This document shows positions 23,148 through 40,919 of a stretch of DNA of 64,000 bases, one piece after another. The stretch spans positions 82,432,919 through 82,496,918 of the forward strand of contig CM038465.1 of NCBI GenBank assembly GCA_021464415.1, written 5' to 3'. The DNA comes from Lonicera japonica. Its lineage: Eukaryota; Streptophyta; Magnoliopsida; Dipsacales; Caprifoliaceae. The notes below the pieces were generated by a model. It searched no databases and was not told the DNA's origin. It worked only from the letters and a program-made list of their open reading frames with translations. The translations under genes were made by a program, and so were the position numbers. Every line of letters begins with the position of its first letter. The stretch's first letter is position 1.

Positions 23148-23555
23148 ATGAGGAGTTTTCTGGTTCTCATAAACGTGCCGGCAGAGTTGTCGGCCAATGA
23201 AACACCATTATTGAATGTGAAATGCGTGTACAATGATCCCGTGACAAAAGAAACAGTGACGTTGGAAAGTGAAGAAGTTAGGATCAACATACCCAAAATA
23301 GGAGGGCGAGAGGTAGTGTGTATAGAAGTGGACAGGCAACGGAACAGGGTCCAAGCAGCCGAGGCTATAGTACAAGCACGGACTGCAGCTGAGAAGGGAG
23401 AACTGTCACGTGCAATATCTATACTAAAAAATTGTCGAAAGGCATTGTCAGGAAGTATAGCGCATATTAGAGGGTATTGGGTGGCTCTGTCAGAGGTCAA
23501 ATCTGGGGTTCCGGTGGAGAGAGAGGTAAGAAATGAAGGTGAAGAAGAGGAGTAG
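23148..23555 (+). pseudogene. Captured fragment of a WAV3/EDA40-like E3 ligase gene
   Basis: The 135-codon frame reads KCVYNDPVTKETVTLESEEV, then EVDRQRNRVQAAEAIVQART and ISILKNCRKAL. This is the region C-terminal to the von Willebrand A domain in plant RING-type ligases of the WAV3/EDA40 group, which are otherwise 600-700 residues long. The RING finger and vWA domain are absent. Similarity stops soon after KALS, where SGSIAHIRGYW replaces the usual continuation, and the upstream frame is shifted near 23140. It runs opposite to the retroelement's own sense and to the LBD piece. A truncated product is unlikely to have ligase activity. Family recognition is from memory of the conserved block. 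Confidence 0.72.
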
Positions 23556-23960
23556 CAACATTGTTGAGTGAGAGTGATAAATCATTCTTTGATTCTGTTG
23601 TGGAATATTGTTGAGATGCATTTTTTGTGTCTGCATTACTCATTCTTTCTCACTCATCATCACTGTGTTTGTTTGTGTTTTTAGAAGGAGAAAGCAGAGA
23701 AGAGGGAGAGCTCAGAATGATGAAATTTTTCTTTGCGCAAGGGAGGGAGTGTATGTTTGGGTGGATATCGGGTTCGCCGGAATGGTTCCGGATCTGGTGG
23801 TAGCAATAATCTACGGCTTCCTTGTTTCGGAGAAGCCACTCGATGGTTGACCGGGCAGGCGGCAAAGGGTCGCTCGTCGGAAAAGGTGAAACTCAAAATA
23901 TATATATATATATATATAAAAGGAAAATCTAGATGAAGAAATCAAACCCCTCTGATACCA

Positions 23961-24219
23961 TGTTAAATTATACAACATAAAATAGAAAGATTATATTTAT
24001 GAACTACAATAATCTCAAATGGGTTACATTGTTATTACTACCGTAAGTTTACAATACAAAACTAACTAATATATACTATTACAAAGGAGAGAAACTAATT
24101 ATGACAATGGGAGAAAAATAAATAAATATAAAAGATGAAAGAAGGGATCCAAGAGATGAAGGGATCTAATGGAGGAAGGGATCCAATGGTATCCTAATAG
24201 TATTCTAGGTATTCTAACA
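23961..24219 (-). repeat. LTR (5' in element sense)
   Basis: Second copy of the 260-bp LTR, bordered inward by the tRNA-Met primer-site complement at 23949-23960. Confidence 0.88.
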
Positions 24220-24453
24220 TCCAGGTCATCACATCCACTATCTCTCTCTTTTTAATCGATATAGTGAATCGGTGAAATAAACACCAAACCTCTTTACACA
24301 ATCAGCCTTCTTTATCCTCCCCCTATTTTTCTCTATTTTGATCCACCATCGATTACAAAATCTAGACTCATAACATTGTTGTTGCTGCTCACCAGAAAAG
24401 GGGAATAATGGTCATTAGAGTGGGGAATAGTGGTTTGCGTCTATATACATATA

Positions 24454-26477
24454 CAAGCCGGCTTAAAGGATTTTGGGGCCCTAAGCGAAACTTAATATCG
24501 ACAAAAATTGAAACCCTATATCATTGTTTTCTCCTTCAATAAAATAATCTTAAAATTATATTATTTAATAATTTAAAGCCAATAAGCTCCAAAAAATAGA
24601 CCTAATCAATTATCGAATTAAAAAAATAAAATAAATAATTAAGGCAACAATTAACATAAGATTAATAGATAAAATTTTCGAGTTTGTAACAAAAATATAG
24701 AAAACCATCACATGTAATATCTACGCCGGTATTTCTTTGCTTTCAATGAGTTGATTAAAGTATGATACTGTTAAAATGTTAATAAGCTATCGACCTATCA
24801 TTCTAGTATCATATGATGAGAATATTCATGTAAACGTGCAATCAAAGTATATTGATCCTGCCCACCACCCCCTCTTTTAATGATTTTCTTATAACGTAGT
24901 ATTTTTCCTTTTTATTGGCTGAGGATGCTAAGTTGCTAACTCTCTATTTTCCTTTGTCTAAGATATAAGATAGTATCATATAATTTTCTTAGAGTAATAA
25001 CTAACATATTTGGTTTTCATCGTGTTGATATGCAGCACTGTTTATCCAATTTACATAATGTAATGCAGGATCAAAAACACTTTCAAATGCTGCTATGGGA
25101 TAGGTCAATGTTAAAGATTTTGCCAATACGCATATTCTAGCATTTAAGGTCCCTTCTGCCTCTAGAAGATATTGTTTTGTTGAAATCGTAGCTCACTATT
25201 CAGAACTTGTTCAGTTATTACATAACATTATCCTTCATTTCAACTTCCAAAAAAGTAAGTTTGTTTAAGTCAAATAAAAGATTAATTTTCATCCTTGGGA
25301 GGTGTAACTTCACGTCACATTGTAGTATGCATAGATTACTGACAATTTTATTGCCTACAATATTATGTCATCATATGATGCATGTTGCAATAAGTCCAGA
25401 TTTTTTAAGTTCAAATATTTAGATAAAACTTTTGGTCAGTTGCAATGTTTTAAAAAGCCAAAGGTGGGTTTGGGGCGTTTTGCCTTGAAGAGGAGAAGCG
25501 TAAACCTCGAGGTAGAATTAAGTGTAAGCCTCGACATAAAGAAAATTTAAAATAAAAGAGTTAAGAAAATTACCAAGGATAAAACACTAATGAATTTACC
25601 AGAAATTACATCGAGGGTATTAAATTACTTCTCTATCCGTCTCAAATTAATAGTTTCGCTTTTTTTCTGGGATGTTTCAAATTAACAATTCCATTTCCCT
25701 TTTTGGGACGTAATCAATGTAACAAATATTATAATACAAAATAAGTTGTATCCATGGAAATCGGAATGCATTTGAATTGACTAAGCTTGTTTTCAAAATT
25801 TAATCTAAAGTACTGCAATTAATAAACCAATCTTACCTGTGTTTTCCTTATTGAGTTTGTGTTTTATGTTATGTCTATAAATCTCTGGAGTGAGACAAAT
25901 ATTTATCTCAGTGATCATTCATTTCATTTTTATGGGGGTAACTAAATAATTATTAAATAAACAATTAACAAATTAGGGCTTAAATCAACAATAAAGAAAT
26001 ATACAAGCAATATACTCCATAAGTTCATAACTAAATAACTATTAAATCAACAATCAATAAATTAGGGCTTAAATCAAATGAGTATACTGAGTAATTAAGT
26101 TAAGCACTTAACCTTGGTAGCTTGGTGCCTTGGTCGGTGGTTGGAGGACGAAAGTGAGACTGCGGAGCCGTGGACGGTGGTCAACATCGTTGCCTAGCTG
26201 GGAGAGTTAGAGAGGTGGATGCTGGTGGGGAGAAGTGAACGGAAAGAGAGAAAGATGGGAGAAGTGAAAAACTGAAAATGAAAAAGAGAGAAAGAGAGGG
26301 GGAAAGTTAAAATCTCGAGATCTCTCTCCTACTTTAATTTCATTATAATTTTTAAAGTGTCCTTAAAGTTTTATTTCTTATAATTACATACATTTAATAA
26401 TAATTTTTTTTTGGGTGCCCTCTCTCAAAATGGGGCCCTAGGCATTAACCTAAGTTGCCCCCCCTTGGCCGACCCTG
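24454..26477 (-). mobile_element. hAT element relic, minus orientation
   Basis: A perfect 8-bp duplication TACATATA (24446-24453 and 26478-26485) brackets ends that resemble hAT termini: the reverse complement of the right end is CAGGGTCGGCCAAGG, and the left end CAAGCCGGC is a decayed version. Next to the left end, GGGGCCCTAAGCGAAAC...CGACAAAAATTG is the reverse complement of the right end of the hAT at 61598-63683. The C/G-rich stretch at 26110-26230 is likewise the counterpart of 61855-61970. The two are therefore family members, in opposite orientation. No intact transposase frame remains. Confidence 0.8.
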
Positions 26478-26485
26478 TACATATA

Positions 26486-26870
26486 TTTATATTATGGGTT
26501 TTTTATGGTTTTTTTTTTCTTGAAATTGGATTTTTTTTTGTGCATTTCATTGAATAATAACGATGAAAATTAACTAGAAGAGATAGATGGTGATAAAAAA
26601 ATAGGTTTTGCACAACTCGATTACAAATAGAGGGCGGTTGTCGACAGAAGTACATCAGCATAGGTGGTGGTAGAGGTGGAGGTGGAGGTGGAGATGGAGA
26701 TGGGGTTGTAATTATTTTGGTTTGTTTTAGGAGATTGTATAAAATGGTGGTCTTTCTCTTTTTTTTTTACAAACAAATGGAAGTGGTGGTAGCGGTGGAA
26801 AATAATGCAGCTGAGATTGGGAGTGAAGGATTGTGGGGAAGAGATGAATGGATTATTTTATTTTATTTTA
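26486..26870. other. Short intergenic stretch with a GGTGGA-type repeat
   Basis: It contains GGTGGAGGTGGAGGTGGAGATGG around 26665-26700 and otherwise AT-rich DNA. No gene. Confidence 0.5.
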
Positions 26871-27934
26871 GAGTAAACTACCCTAATGACCCTTAAACTA
26901 AAAAACGCTCCACTTTGGCCCTTAAACTATTAGCGAGTGTCACTTTAGCCCTTCCGTTCAAATTTTCTATTAAGTTTGACGGAAGCGGGGGTATTTATGT
27001 CATTTTAATAATTTTTTTAAAAAAAATTAATTAGAGTTTTTTCTTAAAAAAATTATTAAAAAATAAATAAAAAAGGAAGAAGAGAGAGAGAGAAAAACCA
27101 AACCACCGTCCATATACATCTTCTTCTTCTTCCTCTCTCTCCTCACTTTCTCTCTTCTTTCCCTTTTTTGTTTGTAAATTTCAAACACAAAACCCAAATC
27201 AATTGAATTAGTTAAATGGATCTGGAATTTTTTTTATTTAAAAAAAAGAATTTCGTTTTAGATATGTTGAGAAACAAAATCATCACTTGTTTGGCCCTAA
27301 AATTTAAAGCTTTTTTATTTTAAAGAGAGGAACCATAGCCTAGATTTGGCCCTAAAATTTCGTTTTAGAGAGGAACGGATCGAAATGAGAGGAAAAAAGA
27401 AAGAGTTTTTGGTCTGAGAAAGAGCAAGAAAGAGAAAGCATGAATGGAGAGAAAAGAAGATGGTGATGGTAGTGGTTATGGTGGTGGCGGCAGTGGCGAT
27501 ATGGTGGTGGCAGTGGCAATATGTATGTATATATGTGTATAAGGGAGGGATAAAATAGGAGGGTTTGGAAGGAGAATAAGATTGTAATGGTGGTTGTGGT
27601 GGAGGCGGTAATGGTGGTGTGGTGGTGGTGGTATATATGTATCTATATATATGCGTGTGTTTGTATGTATGTACGGTTGGGTTTCTCTCTTTCTCTCTTC
27701 TTTTTTTATTTTTTCTAATAATTTTTTAATAAAAAATTTAATTAAATTATTTTTTTTAAAATAATTGAAATGACAAAAATACCCTCCATTTCCGTCCAAC
27801 TTAACAGAAAAGTTGGACGGAAGGGCTAAATTGACATTCGCTAATAGTTTAAGGGTCAACGTGGAGCCTTTTTTAGTTTAAGGGTCAAAATGACACTAGG
27901 CTCTTAGTTTAAAGGCCATTAGGATAGTTTACTC
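26871..27934. mobile_element. Mutator-like non-autonomous element, copy A
   Basis: The left end GAGTAAACTACCCTAATGAC is mirrored by the reverse complement of the right end (GAGTAAACTATCCTAATGGC). The repeat continues about 110 bases inward through the ACGGAAG and TGACAAAAATACC stretches. TTTATTTTA stands on both sides (26862-26870 and 27935-27943), a perfect 9-bp duplication. The interior is purine/pyrimidine-rich with GGTGGTGGC low-complexity patches; frames in it read as Gly/His/Pro-rich strings without domain features. There is no transposase. Confidence 0.8.
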
Positions 27935-28237
27935 TTTATTTTATAGGAATTTTGGGCTAAAATTTGATGTTGACTAACATTTTTTACATGTTAAGCATCC
28001 ACTTTAGATCTCAAAATTCAAGAAATAAAAATTATAGACTCCAAATTTAAGACTAGCAAAATTATAAATCCTTTAAATAATAAAATAAAACTTGCATAAA
28101 CTTTGTCATCCTAACGGTAATTCATTTATTTCTTATTTAGCATTGATTTAAGAAAGAGAGAGAATTAGTGAATTTTTTTATATTTAATAAAAATGTGTTT
28201 TGCCATATTAAAAATTTCTATCACTATTATTTATTTT

Positions 28238-29474
28238 GAGTAAACTATCCTAATGGCCCTTGAACTATTGGGTTAATGTCACTTTGGCCACTAAACTAAA
28301 AAACGCGCCACTTTAGCCCTTTAACTATTAGCGAGTATCACTTTGGTCCTTCTATCTATATTTTTTGTTAAGTTGGATAGAAATAAGGGGTATTTTTGTC
28401 ATTTTAATTAGGTTTTTTTAAAAATAAATTTAATTAGTTTTTTTTCTTAAAAAAATTATTAAAAAAATACATAAAAAGGAAGAGAAAGAGAGAGAGAGAG
28501 AAAACAAATCAAATAGAGAGAAAAAGGACGTACAAATCAAACAGTTTATTGTCCACATACGTACATCATCATCTTAATCTTATTCTTCTTCCTCTCTTTC
28601 TCTCCCCCCTCTTTCTCCTGCTTTTTGTTTGTAAATCTCAAAGACAAAACCCAACTCAATTGAATTGGTTGAATGGATACGGATTTTTTTTTTGAAAAAA
28701 CAAAATGGATATGGGTTTAATAGAGGAGTGATGATAGCCCTAGATTTGACCCCAAAATTTCGTTTGAGAGAGGAAGCGATTGAAATGAGATGAACGAGAA
28801 AGTTTTTGGTCTAAGAGAGAGAAGGGAAGAGAAAACACGAACTGATTGAAATGGCAGTGGTTTTGGTGGTGGAGGCGGCGGCGGCATGTAGGTTTATGGT
28901 GATGGTGGTTGTAGTGTCGGTGGATCTATGTATGTATGTGTATAAGAGATAAAATATGAGAGTTTAGAAAGAGAAGAAGATGGTGATGGTGGTTGTGGTT
29001 GTGGTGGCCGGAGATGGAGGAGGGGATGGTTGGATTTGTGGTGGCGAGGTAGGGAGGTGGTCGGAGATGGAGGAGATGAAGGGAGGTGAGGTGGTCGGAT
29101 ATAGCTAGAGAGAGGAGGTGGCCGAAGATGGAGGTAAAGAGATAGAGAAGATGGCCGGAGAGAGAAGAGGTGGCCGGAGATATAGAAATGGCCAAAAAAA
29201 TATATATATACATCTGTTTTTTTCTTTCTCTTTCTTTTTTATTTTTATTTTTATAATTTTTTTAAGAAAAACAACTAATTAAATTTATTTTTTTAAAAAA
29301 ATAATTTAAATGACAAAAATACCCCCTTATTTCCGTCAATCTTAATAGAAAATATAGACAGAAAGACCAAAGTGACAATCGTTAATAGTTAAAGGGTCAA
29401 AGTGGCACGTTTTTTATTTTAGTGACCAAAGTGACACTAACCCAATAGTTTAAGGGCCATTAGGGTAGTTACTC
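28238..29474. mobile_element. Mutator-like non-autonomous element, copy B
   Basis: It has the same terminal repeat as the neighbouring element (GAGTAAACTATCCTAATGGC at the left, the reverse complement of the right end GAGTAACTACCCTAATGGC), and the same interior order, including TTTTGTTTGTAAAT and CAATTGAATTGGTT. Flanks ATTTATTTT (28229-28237) and ATCTATTTT (29475-29483) are a 9-bp duplication with one change. It carries a GGAGATGGAGG-type low-complexity block at 29000-29170 that copy A lacks. Confidence 0.78.
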
Positions 29475-29483
29475 ATCTATTTT

Positions 29484-29912
29484 TCACCTCATAAAAATAA
29501 TTATAATATTTTTTATTAGAATATATAATTTTTATTAAAAAAAATTGTATAGGTAGAAATGATAAAGTATACATTTTTTTGCTTTCTTATTATTATTTTT
29601 TTTTTTATGGTACACAGAAAAAGAAGATTCAAATCAAATCGGGGGACTCATCATACAGATTTGTAGTTAATGGTATGAAAGTTCTTTCTTTTTCTCCAAG
29701 ACAGAGCGTAAAAACTGCAAATTTCTCGTGCCCCACCTACCCGGTTTCCGCCTTCGACTAATCCGCCCCCCTCCTGCCCTTTAAATAAATAAAGCCCCAA
29801 TAATCCGCTCACAGTCACACAAACCCCTAAATCTACTATCCCACAAAACCCCTCGTCTCTCTTCTCCTAAACTAAATTCATCTCCCACTCTCTCTCTCAA
29901 AAGCATCATATC
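29484..29912 (+). promoter_or_regulatory. Promoter and leader region of the GAPC gene
   Basis: AT-rich DNA gives way at about 29700 to a more mixed composition. TTTAAATAAATAAA at 29781-29794 is a plausible TATA region, followed by a CA- and CT-rich leader (CTCTCTCTCTCAAAAGC) up to the ATG at 29913, as is usual for highly expressed plant genes. The start of transcription cannot be fixed from sequence. Confidence 0.5.
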
Positions 29913-32451
<2,539 letters not shown>

Positions 32452-33455
32452 GCCCGATGCTTCTTCGAATTCAAGACTCAGCTTTGGTTTTGGTTTGAAT
32501 CCTTTGTTTTAGTTTGATTAGGTTGTTTTTAAAATAACGCCAGTGCATGTATATCACGAGTCTGATATAGTAGCTGGTTGGGTCGTTCTTTCTTCGTGTT
32601 ATTTCATTATGTAGAGTTTGAGCTCTCCTTCTCCCTCTTGAGGGGAAAAATTGAGGAATATTAAGCAATTTCAAGCAGTTTTACATATTATGAATTATGG
32701 TTTAGTTGTGTTTATTGGTTAATCTGCCCTTTTTAATTGTTCAATTTGTGATGGCGAGTGATTGAGATGATGGAACCACAAACGAACTTCTTAAAATGAA
32801 TTTTCTTTTGCTCCGATTGTTATTGGCCTTTCCATGTTTGTTTTCCCTGTTTAGAAATTGGGAAAAATCATATGAAATATTGTTATTGGTGTTTAGTAAA
32901 ATTGATTGTTAAAAGCAGATTCTTTCAAGGGGGCAGCTTTTTTTTGACAATCTTGGCCTATGAGATTTGAGTCTCAACATCGAGGGTCCAGTTAAGCAAA
33001 AACATTTAAAATTGCATGTGCTATGCATCCTGCCAATGAACTAGTGTTTTGAAAGGTAAAAGAAATTTTTGGTGAGAAGTTAGATCCCTGTGAATCTGTG
33101 ATGTGCACTTAGTTTAAAACACTCAAATGCATGGAGTGTATCTTGAAAATCGTCTGCGGGAATTAGTTGGGAGTTTAAATTTGGAGATGCATCGACTATT
33201 TTACCTAAAGCTCTCTCCAAATCAGCGGCGAGAATGGGGTGGGAAGGAATACTTTTTTTAAATGAATTCCTATTTCATTGACTATTTCCAAATGAAGAAT
33301 AGGAAATAATTTTGCTTCGTCTCTTTTTTGCTTCCTTCTGATTAATTCTCCCTTATTTTCTCTCTTAAAACTCTTGAACACAGAAACACAAGATAAGGGT
33401 AAGTGCACGGAAATTGGCTCAAACAACTCATGCCGTAGTGTAAATTGGTGCACAA
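32452..33455. other. GAPC 3' UTR and downstream intergenic DNA
   Basis: The first ~250 bases after the stop are T-rich with AATATTAAGCAATT near 32657, plausible 3' UTR and poly(A) signal. Beyond that no gene or repeat was recognised. Confidence 0.5.
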
Positions 33456-33999
33456 GTAGGGGTGCCAAACTGAGAGGTTAAACTTCCAACCGAACCGACT
33501 TTTTGGTTTAACGCCTAAGTTCAATAGAACCGAACTGTCAGAACAGCTAAAACCGACCGGGGTAGGTTCAGTTTTGGGCAGTCCGTTTTGTCGGTTTGTA
33601 CACCTAAATTATTGTTTTGGACCATGAGTTCATATTATTTAGAATTTTTTATGCGTTTTTCTATCTCTTAGGACCTTTTTTTCTTGTTGATTATTTGGAC
33701 ATTTTCTCTTCTTAAATATTTATTATTGTTAGGATTTCTTTTTAACTATTTAACCTATATTATTTTAAAGAAAATAACTCATTAGTTAGATACACCGAAC
33801 CAATAGGAATGTAGTAAGTGTACTAGTCAGTTCAGTTCTTGTTAGTTTTATACACCAAAAATCTAATAACTGAACCGACCTACTTCGGTTGTCCAATTTT
33901 TTAACCGAACTGCACCGAATCGCAAAGCTTAAAAAACCACTAGGTTCTACTCAGTTCAAGTCAGTTCAGCTAGGTTTTTTCAATTTTCTGCGCACCCCT
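33456..33999. mobile_element. ACCGAACC-type terminal-inverted-repeat element
   Basis: The ends TAGGGGTGCCAAAC and GCGCACCCCTA are inverted. The interior is filled with variants of AACCGAACCG and GGTTCGGTTT, which pair across the element. A sister copy lies at 35385-35841 inside a KAR intron. No target duplication could be found, so superfamily is open and age probably high. Confidence 0.55.
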
Positions 34000-34503
34000 A
34001 CCCATAGGGTAAGGGTAAAACAACTCCTGCCGTAGAACCTTGAAAATTAAAAAATTGTATGGATGAAATTGGTTTTTTCATTTCCCAATGGGGGCAGGTA
34101 TAGTCCTTATCAGGTTGGTTTGAAGCTAATTAAAGAATAATAGTACAGCCGCAGAACAAGGCTTGTGGTTAACTTTACCAGGTTAACAAGCAAATCAGCA
34201 TCATATAGGCGTTCGATGCGTTTGAATTGAAAAAGTTAGACAAACACAACTTTTAAAGTGAAAATTACACAACCATAGTTTGGTATCATTAACTAAACAT
34301 AAAAAAGTTTCTATCAAAACTTATTAATTAAAGATAAAAAAGTTTCTATCAAAACTTGACCAACTATTAGTTTATTATTGCATATACCAACTATTAGTTT
34401 ATTATTTCATATGCAGTTATCCAAACATTCAGTCATGCGAATTGCTATCCCTTCTCACTCATCTCTGAAGAATGAAGTTTAATGAGGCAGAGAGCATCCA
34501 CTT
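34000..34503. other. Intergenic DNA between GAPC and KAR 3' ends
   Basis: It should include the KAR 3' UTR on the minus strand. A duplicated phrase AAAAGTTTCTATCAAAACTT occurs twice at about 34302-34355. No gene is seen. Confidence 0.5.
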
Positions 34504-39210
<4,707 letters not shown>

Positions 39211-39230
39211 TAGTCTGCGAGCGGTAACAA

Positions 39231-39256
39231 TCAGAGAGAGAGAGAGAGAGAGAGAG
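39231..39256 (-). promoter_or_regulatory. CT-repeat in the KAR leader
   Basis: On the minus strand a CTCTCTCT run lies 20-45 bases before the KAR ATG. Pyrimidine-rich stretches at this position are common in plant 5' leaders and core promoters (Y patch). Its role here is inferred. Confidence 0.5.
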
Positions 39257-39259
39257 GTG

Positions 39260-40919
39260 TTTGGTTTTATAAGGGGGAAGAAAAACAGAGGTTGTTTTGT
39301 TGGGATTATTATTATTAATAATAATTATTAGCCTTGGAAACTCCGAAGAGTAAGTGAGAAAATGGCGATGTGTACTATGCGCCAAGTTCAACGTCTACTC
39401 TACTGTGTAAATAAAAATAAATACGTCTTCTGTCTGCCTGGTAAGTTGGTTGGTTGGTTGGTTTTGGACTTTAATTTAATTTCCCTGCAACCATTGAGCA
39501 GGGCAAAATGGTAGTTGACAAAATTGGTAGTTGATTTCTAGGAAGACAATATTAATACAAGTTTTGTTTGGTTTTTATATTCCACACCTAAATCTAACCT
39601 ACTTTGTTTTCAGATCCAAAGCTTCTGTTTGGTGGCTTTTTTTTTTCTCTTTTTTTTTTTTCACATTTTAAAAACTCAAACTCAAAAATAATGCTAATTT
39701 TACATTTCTCAAAAAAATCTTAATTTTACTTTCTCTTTTTTAAAAAAAATTTAAAACACGATAACTTTAAATTCAAAAATCAAAATTAAAAAATATATAT
39801 ATATATATATTTAAAACATACTCCTCGAGATCTATAAAATAAGATTCATTTTGACTATTTTTTGAAAAAATTTTATGAGATTTTTAATTAGTTGAAAAAA
39901 ACTCAAAAAAAAATCAAATTCACTTTTCAACATACTTTTAAATTCTACCAAACACCATATTTTAAAAACTCAACTTAAAAACTCAACTCAAAACATCTAC
40001 CAAACAACCCTAGGTTGTAGCATTTTTATTTTTTTACAATTGTCCCTGTCCAGATAAATTGTAGGGTGTAAACAATCAAAGAGATAAAAAAATAAACAAA
40101 ATACTGCAATTTTGGTTTTGTGCAACAGAAATTCGTAGTTTGAATCTCATACTATTCTTCGGTAATGACATTCTGGATTGCAAAAGATATGGATGACTGC
40201 CCTGCCAAAATGGGGCATGACATAGGAATAGTAAATTTTTGACTAGTTTTTGGGCTTTTTGCCCTCTTTAGGTAGAAAAGAAAAAAAATAAAAAAAATCT
40301 CCTTTCACTTCTCCTTCACTCTCCCAATAATTCAAACACCGATCTATTTATTTATACTACATTGCCGTAGCGGTTTATCGCACGCTTATTGCTCATTTGT
40401 ACCTGGCGTGTGTTATGGTGAATCATCTAAAGTCACTGCAAATCATATTTTTGTCTTTCCAAACCTAATTTTGCGTGTATCCGTTTCAATGCAATGTGTT
40501 TATTATTCATCCACTTTTAAGAGCTTATTGCATTTGGGAAACAGTTTAGAATATCCTTGTAATCATCTTTGGTCAAAATGCGGGCCAACTAAACATCTTT
40601 TGTAATCAGCCGCTCAATAACATTCGGCATCATTCATCGCACACATAATTCATTGTCTTCATCATAATCCCATGATCCTCCTTCCTAAATATATAGTTCA
40701 GTATGCAAATAATGACAAAACTTTAGAACTGATGGGTTAGTAAAAACAATTAAATTCAAACCAGAATTGCCATATAATTCACAGAGGTCCATACTAGAAA
40801 TTAAGCCGAAAACAATCTGCAGTACAACTTTTAAAACAAGCCTAAAGCTTTATCATATAGAAACTATGGTCCCAATGTTCCTCCCATTTGCCGGATTGCA
40901 CCACTGAAGATAAGTTTTA
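39260..40919. other. KAR upstream region and intergenic DNA
   Basis: It should contain the KAR promoter (minus strand) and the 3' UTR of the Iojap gene. Between about 39620 and 40010, CTTCTGTTTGGTGGC and ATCTACCAAACAACCCTAGG are loosely inverted and may be the ends of a decayed MITE. The match is weak and no duplication was found. No further gene is recognised. Confidence 0.45.

Larger units (their letters stand above)
21317..24219 (-). mobile_element. LTR retrotransposon carrying two captured host-gene pieces
   Basis: LTRs of 260 and 259 bp (21317-21576 and 23961-24219) are highly similar. Orientation is minus: CCTCTGATACCA at 23949-23960 is the complement of a tRNA-Met primer site, and the reverse complement of 21577-21587 is a GAGGGGGG purine tract. 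The flanks TCCAA and TCCAG are a 5-bp duplication with one change. The 2.37-kb interior shows no protease, integrase, RT or RNase H. It contains a LOB-domain coding piece on the element's sense strand and a WAV3/EDA40-like ligase piece on the opposite strand. It would depend on another element's enzymes to move. Confidence 0.85.

Noticed and set aside
27476..27859. 127-codon His/Pro/Tyr-rich minus-strand frame
   Set aside because: It lies on the GGTGGTGGC low-complexity core of a Mutator-like element and has no domain features.
33396..34037. Repeated phrase AAACAACTC(A/C)TGCCGTAG on both sides of the element at 33456
   Set aside because: It looks like a long target duplication but does not abut the element ends; more likely an unrelated local repeat.
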